This document shows, piece by piece, positions 60,151-64,000 of a stretch of 64,000 bases of DNA. Below the pieces are notes generated by a model, which made no database searches, had not been told where the DNA came from, and worked only from the letters and a program-made list of their open reading frames with translations. The stretch lies in NCBI GenBank assembly GCA_002304925.1, contig DBPT01000021.1:7563-71562 (forward strand), given 5' to 3'. Position numbers and translations under genes: made by a program. The stretch's first letter is position 1, and the number at the start of each line of letters is the position of its first letter. This DNA is from Prolixibacteraceae bacterium UBA1413 (GTDB lineage: Bacteria > Bacteroidota > Bacteroidia > Bacteroidales > Prolixibacteraceae).

Positions 60151-60970
60151 CCCGGGGAAAGCAGGTTTTGCAGACGTGCTTCCAGATTGCCATCGCATTG
60201 CTCTTCACAAATCTGCGGTTTTCAATTCCGGAAATCCATAGAAATCCCCTTTCCTCGGAAGCCAGCATGATTTCATCGCTGTCTAGCATTTGTTCCGGTG
60301 TGATCCTGTCAGATTCCGCTACCAAAAAGCCTGTTTCCCCGGCCGACCACAGGATCCTCTCCCTGATTGTGGAAATGATGCATCCGGTGCCGGCCGAAGG
60401 AGTCAGGAAGCTGTTTTTTTTAATCAGGAAAACATTGGCGCCTGCCGCTTCCGTGAGCATCCCCTTTTCGTTCAGGAAAAGAGGCTCTGCCGTTTCATCG
60501 CTTTCTCTCCCGAACTCCTCTGTTTCCCACAGGTGAGCGGCATAAAAAAAATGGCGGCTAAACGGATTACCCGAGAATTTGGGAAAAGGAGAGAGGATGG
60601 CTGTCTTTCCCTGTTGGACGAAAGGGAATATCCGCGAGGGATGGCGTTCAACGGTGGCCAGGAAAGAACTCTTCCGGGGAGAAAAAAGGAGTTCCAGGGA
60701 GAGCCACCCTGCCATAAAAGCTTTGTTTTTATTGATCAGCCTGAGTGACAAACGCACAAGCTCTTTCTGCGGGGGAATTTCAGCGGGCCAGGTTTTTCCC
60801 GCCAGAGCCAGGATTTCTTCAATATTCCGGATATGGTCGGGGAAAAACGGAATTTGGCCGTTTGCAAACCACATCTTTTCTTTCAGGGAAAAATGAGGTT
60901 TCAGCCAGTGTCCGGCAGGATTGAAATCACCGGCGGCTACCATTTTCCCGTTGAAAAGGATGTAATCCAT
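60143..60970 (-). CDS. Class IV aminotransferase-like protein lacking an evident PLP lysine
   Basis: The 275-residue protein has the branched-chain aminotransferase / aminodeoxychorismate lyase fold. An N-terminal Arg-like substrate segment (FFPDHIRNIEEILALAG) is followed by FLNEKGMLTEAAGANVFLIK near residue 160 and FLTPSAGTGCIISTIRERIL. In the family the PLP-binding Lys precedes the LNR/LNY-type segment; here the aligned stretch reads NPFSRHFFYAAHLWE with no Lys. The nearest Lys (PFPKFSG) is about nine residues upstream. It could be a non-canonical or inactive member, or my alignment may be off. It is the last gene of amn-holA-rhomboid-aminotransferase, 9 bp after the rhomboid gene. Confidence 0.7.
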   Translation of the reverse strand: MDYILFNGKMVAAGDFNPAGHWLKPHFSLKEKMWFANGQIPFFPDHIRNIEEILALAGKTWPAEIPPQKELVRLSLRLINKNKAFMAGWLSLELLFSPRKSSFLATVERHPSRIFPFVQQGKTAILSPFPKFSGNPFSRHFFYAAHLWETEEFGRESDETAEPLFLNEKGMLTEAAGANVFLIKKNSFLTPSAGTGCIISTIRERILWSAGETGFLVAESDRITPEQMLDSDEIMLASEERGFLWISGIENRRFVKSNAMAIWKHVCKTCFPRVS

Positions 60971-60979
60971 GTTTTCTTC

Positions 60980-61591
60980 TTATAACAGCCTGAAAAGATG
61001 ATCGATAAATCTTCCGAACAGTTCCGGTTTTATCAGGATAGGAAAGACGAATCCGAAAACCGCTCCCAGGAAGTGGGCATCGTGGGCGACATTGTCAGAC
61101 TCTCTCTTACTCATATACCAGGAATAGATCAGGTAGCCTGCGGCAAAGAGGATTCCCGGGATCGGGAAAAGTCCGAAAAAATAGAGTTTTTCCCAGGGAT
61201 TGAAAAAGATAAAGGCGAAGAGGACCGCGGAAACTGCGCCTGATGCCCCGATGGCATTGTAGTAGTAATTGTCTCTTTGCCTGACGAGGGAGTATAGGTT
61301 CGAAACGAGAACACCTCCCAGGTAAAGCAGCAGGAACAGAAAGGTCGCCTTGTTCCCGAACCAGGAAGCAAAATATGATTCCACTGCCCTTCCGAAAAAG
61401 TACAGTACGAACATGTTGACGAACAGGTGCGTCCAGCCTGCATGCAGAAACGCATGGCTGACCAGGCGATGATACTGCTTCTGATGAATGATTTTGGCGG
61501 CATTGAATTGCAGCTTCTCCACCATCCTATGATTGGTGAAACCGAGGAAGGAAACCAGTCCGGTTACCGCTATCAATATCCAGGTAAGCAT
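60980..61591 (-). CDS. Rhomboid-family intramembrane serine protease
   Basis: The 203-residue protein has about six membrane segments and the rhomboid catalytic pair: Ser in NAIGASGAVSAVLFAFIFF (GxSG) near residue 118, and His in HDAHFLGAVFGFVFPIL near 178. The HAGWTHLFVNMFVLYFFG segment near residue 50 supplies the conserved His-Asn region. Rhomboids cleave transmembrane substrates; the target is unknown. It starts 1 bp after holA ends, so it is co-translated with a replication gene, probably without functional link. Confidence 0.92.
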   Translation of the reverse strand: MLTWILIAVTGLVSFLGFTNHRMVEKLQFNAAKIIHQKQYHRLVSHAFLHAGWTHLFVNMFVLYFFGRAVESYFASWFGNKATFLFLLLYLGGVLVSNLYSLVRQRDNYYYNAIGASGAVSAVLFAFIFFNPWEKLYFFGLFPIPGILFAAGYLIYSWYMSKRESDNVAHDAHFLGAVFGFVFPILIKPELFGRFIDHLFRLL

Positions 61592-61592
61592 A

Positions 61593-62594
61593 TCAATGCA
61601 TAATTTTATAGACCATTTCCTTCAGCAGGTCTCCCTGTGTTACTGTGGATGATGATTCCATTCCCTTGCTTTTCATATCATATTCCCTGAGGATTCCGAT
61701 GATCTCAAAAAGCCGGGTTTTGCCATACCTTCTGGCGGCCTCCACATAACTTTTTGCGACGTAGGGATGCAGCCCCAGACCCGAAGCGACGCCTTTTTCC
61801 GACTTGTCGGTCAGGAAGTGATATTTGAACAGGCGTATAAAGTAACTGTGCAGGAAGCCTATGAGTTGCGGCATGGGGTGAGCGTTGTGATTTGATCCGA
61901 AATGGTTCACGATGCGGTTGGCTTTCAGGAAATTTTTGGATCCCAGCGCGTCAGTGAGTTCATACGGATTGTAGTCCTTGCTGATCCCGATGTTTCTTTC
62001 AACATCATCCGGAGTAATTCTGCTCCCCTTTTGCACCACCAGAAAGAGTTTTGTAAGTTCGTTGCTGACTTTGCTCAAATCGTTTCCCAGGAAGTCGGAA
62101 AGCATTTGCGATGCCTGCGGGGTAATGGCATAATCCCTTGCTTTCACGTAATTCTCAATCCATGCGGGAACCTGGTATTCCTTCAGTTTTTTCGTTTCGA
62201 GGTAAACGGTATTGTCCCTGATAGCCTTATATTCCGCACTCCTTCCGTCAGGTTTTGCATATTTGTAATTGATGACAAGCAGTGTGGATTTGGAGGGGGC
62301 CGAGATGTAACTTGCCAGGGGTTTCAGATTTTTCCAAGATTGGGCTTCCTTGACGATGATCACCTGGTGACTGGCCATCATTGGAAACCTTCTCGAGGCT
62401 TCAATAACGGTGATGATTTCGGTATCCTTTCCGTAGAAGACCGTCTGGTTGAATCCTTTTTCAGCTTCCGTGAGCACATTCTCCTCGATAAAGTCAGAGA
62501 TGATGTCTGAAAAATAGGGTTCTTCACCGCAGAGAAAGTACACCGGGTGATAAATTTTCCTTTTGAGGTTGTCCAGGATTTGATCGTAATCCAT
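61593..62594 (-). CDS. holA: DNA polymerase III delta subunit
   Basis: HolA opens the sliding clamp as part of the clamp loader. The 333 residues show the delta-type pattern: HPVYFLCGEEPYFSDIISDF near residue 17, an AAA+-like domain without a functional P-loop, RFPMMASHQVIIVKEAQSW near 68, and the helical C-terminal collar (PQLIGFLHSYFIRLFKYHF; VEAARRYGKTRLFEIIGIL). It starts 1 bp after the AMP nucleosidase gene ends, in a tight operon. Confidence 0.92.
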   Translation of the reverse strand: MDYDQILDNLKRKIYHPVYFLCGEEPYFSDIISDFIEENVLTEAEKGFNQTVFYGKDTEIITVIEASRRFPMMASHQVIIVKEAQSWKNLKPLASYISAPSKSTLLVINYKYAKPDGRSAEYKAIRDNTVYLETKKLKEYQVPAWIENYVKARDYAITPQASQMLSDFLGNDLSKVSNELTKLFLVVQKGSRITPDDVERNIGISKDYNPYELTDALGSKNFLKANRIVNHFGSNHNAHPMPQLIGFLHSYFIRLFKYHFLTDKSEKGVASGLGLHPYVAKSYVEAARRYGKTRLFEIIGILREYDMKSKGMESSSTVTQGDLLKEMVYKIMH

Positions 62595-62595
62595 G

Positions 62596-63366
62596 TCAGA
62601 ATTTGAGGTGCTTGACCGATTGGCCGTTGTTTTTTATTTCGAGGAGTGATTCGATGCCGATATTGAGGTGATTTTCGACATAGAGAGAGGTAACCTTCAG
62701 GTCACTGGCTTCGGTCTTCACGCCTGAAGAGATCATAGGTTGATCGGAGACCAGCAGGAGGGCTCCTGAGGGGATTGAATTGGCAAATCCGACAATGAAT
62801 ATGGTGGCAGTTTCCATGTCGATGGCCATGGCTCGGGTTTTTTCGAGGTATTTTTTGAAGCGTTCATCCCATTCCCACACCCTTTTGTTGGTGGTAAAAA
62901 CGGTTCCGGTCCAGTAATCGAATCCTTTGTCGCGGATGACGTGGGAGACTGCACGCTGAAGGTTGAAGGCCGGCAGGGCGGGAATTTCCGGGGGCAGATA
63001 ATCGTTGGAGGTACCGTCGCTTCGGATGGCGGCAATGGGCAGGATAAGATCACCCAGTTTATTTTTGGGCTTCAGTCCCCCGCATTTTCCGAGGAAGAGA
63101 ACAGCTTTGGGCATAATGGCGCTGAGCAGGTCCATGACGGTTGCCGCATTGGGGCTGCCCATACCAAAGTTGATGATGGTCATCCCTTCTGCCGTGGCAG
63201 TGGGCATGTTCCGCTTTTCTCCCAGGATGGGTACATCGAACCGCTGGGCAAACATCTCCACATAAAGCTGAAAATTGGTCAACAGGATATAGTGGCCGAA
63301 CTGGTCGATCGACAACCCGGTATACCGGGGCAGCCAGTTGGCCACAATTTCTTCTTTTGTCTTCAT
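62596..63366 (-). CDS. amn: AMP nucleosidase
   Basis: The enzyme hydrolyses AMP to adenine and ribose 5-phosphate. The 256-residue form lacks the N-terminal regulatory domain of the long E. coli Amn. It has the nucleoside phosphorylase fold: NFGMGSPNAATVMDLLSAIM near residue 68, LFLGKCGGLKPKNKLGDLIL near 90, and the C-terminal MAIDMETATIFIVGFAN with the substrate-binding Glu near 185. It is the first gene of the operon and has a -7 box 52 bp upstream. Confidence 0.88.
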   Translation of the reverse strand: MKTKEEIVANWLPRYTGLSIDQFGHYILLTNFQLYVEMFAQRFDVPILGEKRNMPTATAEGMTIINFGMGSPNAATVMDLLSAIMPKAVLFLGKCGGLKPKNKLGDLILPIAAIRSDGTSNDYLPPEIPALPAFNLQRAVSHVIRDKGFDYWTGTVFTTNKRVWEWDERFKKYLEKTRAMAIDMETATIFIVGFANSIPSGALLLVSDQPMISSGVKTEASDLKVTSLYVENHLNIGIESLLEIKNNGQSVKHLKF

Positions 63367-63417
63367 TGTTTCCGGTTATTTGGAAATAGTGTTACTTTCG
63401 TTCCCCTTACCGGAGGA

Positions 63418-63446
63418 CAAATTTAACAATTTGGGGTGGTGAACAA
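63418..63446 (-). promoter_or_regulatory. Promoter for amn-holA-rhomboid-aminotransferase
   Basis: On the minus strand, TTG (63446-63444) and TAAATTTG (63425-63418) are 18 bp apart, close to the Bacteroidota promoter pattern. The TTG touches the start codon of the divergent HsdR_N gene. Confidence 0.5.
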
Positions 63447-63916
63447 TGCAAAAACTGCAATTACCTGAATATAGTTTCCGGATCAGGAAGAGGGATGCCG
63501 GTGACCTGATATTTGATGAATTCAGGCACCGCTGGGTGGCGCTTACTCCCGAGGAGTGGGTCAGGCAGCACTTTTTGAAATACCTGTCCGATGAAAAGAA
63601 GTGCCCCCCTTCTTTAATGGCGGTAGAAAAGAAAGTGGAAATCAACGAATTGCAGCAACGTTTTGACCTTCTGGTATATGACCGGAGCGGAAATCCGCTG
63701 ATGGTGGCGGAATTCAAGGCGCCCCATATCTCCGTCACCCAGGCAGTTTTTGACCAGGCGCTTCGTTATAATTCCGTTTTACGGGCCCCTTACTTTTTGA
63801 TCTCCAATGGATTCAATCATTTTATCTGCCGAATAGACTACCTGAATCGGCTGACTTCCTACCTCAGGGAGATTCCCTCGTTTGACGACATGGTTGCATG
63901 GGCAACGCCGGAATAA
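63446..63916 (+). CDS. Stand-alone HsdR N-terminal-like (PD-(D/E)XK) protein
   Basis: The 156-residue protein matches the N-terminal nuclease domain of type I restriction HsdR subunits (HSDR_N_2) but has no helicase or specificity subunit nearby. Nuclease-fold residues are visible: Asp in LQQRFDLLVYDRSGNPL near 75, the E-x-K in MVAEFKAPHIS near 91, and QALRYN near 107. Small stand-alone members occur widely in Bacteroidota. Its role is unknown; candidates are DNA repair, processing or defence. It is divergent from amn with a short shared promoter region, and a palindrome follows 18 bp after its stop. Confidence 0.8.
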   Translation: MQKLQLPEYSFRIRKRDAGDLIFDEFRHRWVALTPEEWVRQHFLKYLSDEKKCPPSLMAVEKKVEINELQQRFDLLVYDRSGNPLMVAEFKAPHISVTQAVFDQALRYNSVLRAPYFLISNGFNHFICRIDYLNRLTSYLREIPSFDDMVAWATPE

Positions 63917-63934
63917 GGAGGATTTTCTGATTCC

Positions 63935-63952
63935 CGGCAGCCCCGGCTGCCG
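63935..63952 (+). terminator. GC-rich palindrome after the HsdR_N gene
   Basis: CGGCAGCC and GGCTGCCG form a near-perfect 18-bp palindrome 18 bp downstream of the stop. No T-tract follows immediately, so terminator function is plausible but not certain. Confidence 0.4.
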
Positions 63953-64000
63953 TCACTCCATTTTCATGGCTTGTCGTCAACTCCCCGTCCATCAACTCCC

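Noticed and set aside
1..64000. Search for CRISPR arrays, tRNA/rRNA genes, insertion sequences, prophage and attachment sites
   Set aside because: No regularly spaced repeats, cloverleaf-like segments, transposase or integrase genes, or flanking direct repeats were seen in the gaps. The gaps are short and mostly promoter-sized.

Overview
The window is a dense, housekeeping-rich stretch of chromosome from a member of the Bacteroidota, most likely a Bacteroidales or Marinilabiliales-like lineage. This is inferred from gene content and from promoter style. Many genes are preceded by a TAnnTTTG(C) -7 box, the hallmark of the Bacteroidota primary sigma factor, usually 10-50 nt before the start codon. 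Shine-Dalgarno sequences are mostly weak. Several proteins have Bacteroidota-type architectures: a TGS-uridine kinase fusion, LysRS with a C-terminal extension, PorV-like and 'barrel' outer-membrane proteins, an ECF sigma factor followed by an anti-sigma/barrel protein, and a short zinc-less adenylate kinase. I saw no rRNA, tRNA, CRISPR array, insertion sequence or prophage.

Layout. 1-8347: the end of an MgtE-type Mg2+ transporter, then purH and a complete rod-shape/elongasome cluster (mreB-mreC-mreD-mrdA-rodA). 8348-15907: a short gene remnant, a PfkB-type sugar kinase that lacks the usual catalytic Asp, a DUF1338 protein, a gpsA-pgi-EamA operon and lysS. 16189-22641: recJ, a PlsC-like acyltransferase, a translationally coupled pair (PorV-like protein and a ComEA-like helix-hairpin-helix/barrel protein) and purE. 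22758-30734: hpt-adk-obgE-PAP2, then parE-parC-aroK. 30867-41465: a catabolic region with an MDR dehydrogenase, a bifunctional class II aldolase/SDR, a PHP-domain protein, an M23/LysM peptidase, and a lipoate-dependent 2-oxoacid dehydrogenase operon (E2 then fused E1) facing its probable GntR regulator. 41579-50499: aspartokinase, a five-gene envelope operon headed by an ECF sigma factor, a serpin lipoprotein and a lytic transglycosylase. 50563-63916: uvrA, nucleoside kinase, a PAS sensor kinase, P5C dehydrogenase, an FtsB/DivIC-like protein, YqgE/AlgH, the operon amn-holA-rhomboid-aminotransferase IV, and a stand-alone HsdR_N nuclease-like protein.

How the genes work together. Cell-wall elongation genes (MreBCD, PBP2, RodA) sit with envelope hydrolases (M23, lytic transglycosylase) and a division-septum protein. 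Purine synthesis and salvage (purH, purE, hpt, adk, amn) and DNA maintenance (parE/parC, recJ, uvrA, holA) make up much of the rest. The accessory content is the 30.9-41.5 kb catabolic block and the 43-50 kb envelope block.

The observations most worth following are: a C-terminal QMTLF on ParC that matches the sliding-clamp binding pentapeptide; two TTGTA-N2-TACAA inverted repeats between the GntR gene and the E2/E1 operon, one of which covers the predicted -33 element; a sugar kinase with Val in place of the catalytic Asp; a class IV aminotransferase without an obvious PLP lysine; the ECF-headed operon of uncharacterised envelope proteins; and the HhH-barrel/PorV-like pair. All calls rest on reading the sequence by eye. 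No database search was run.
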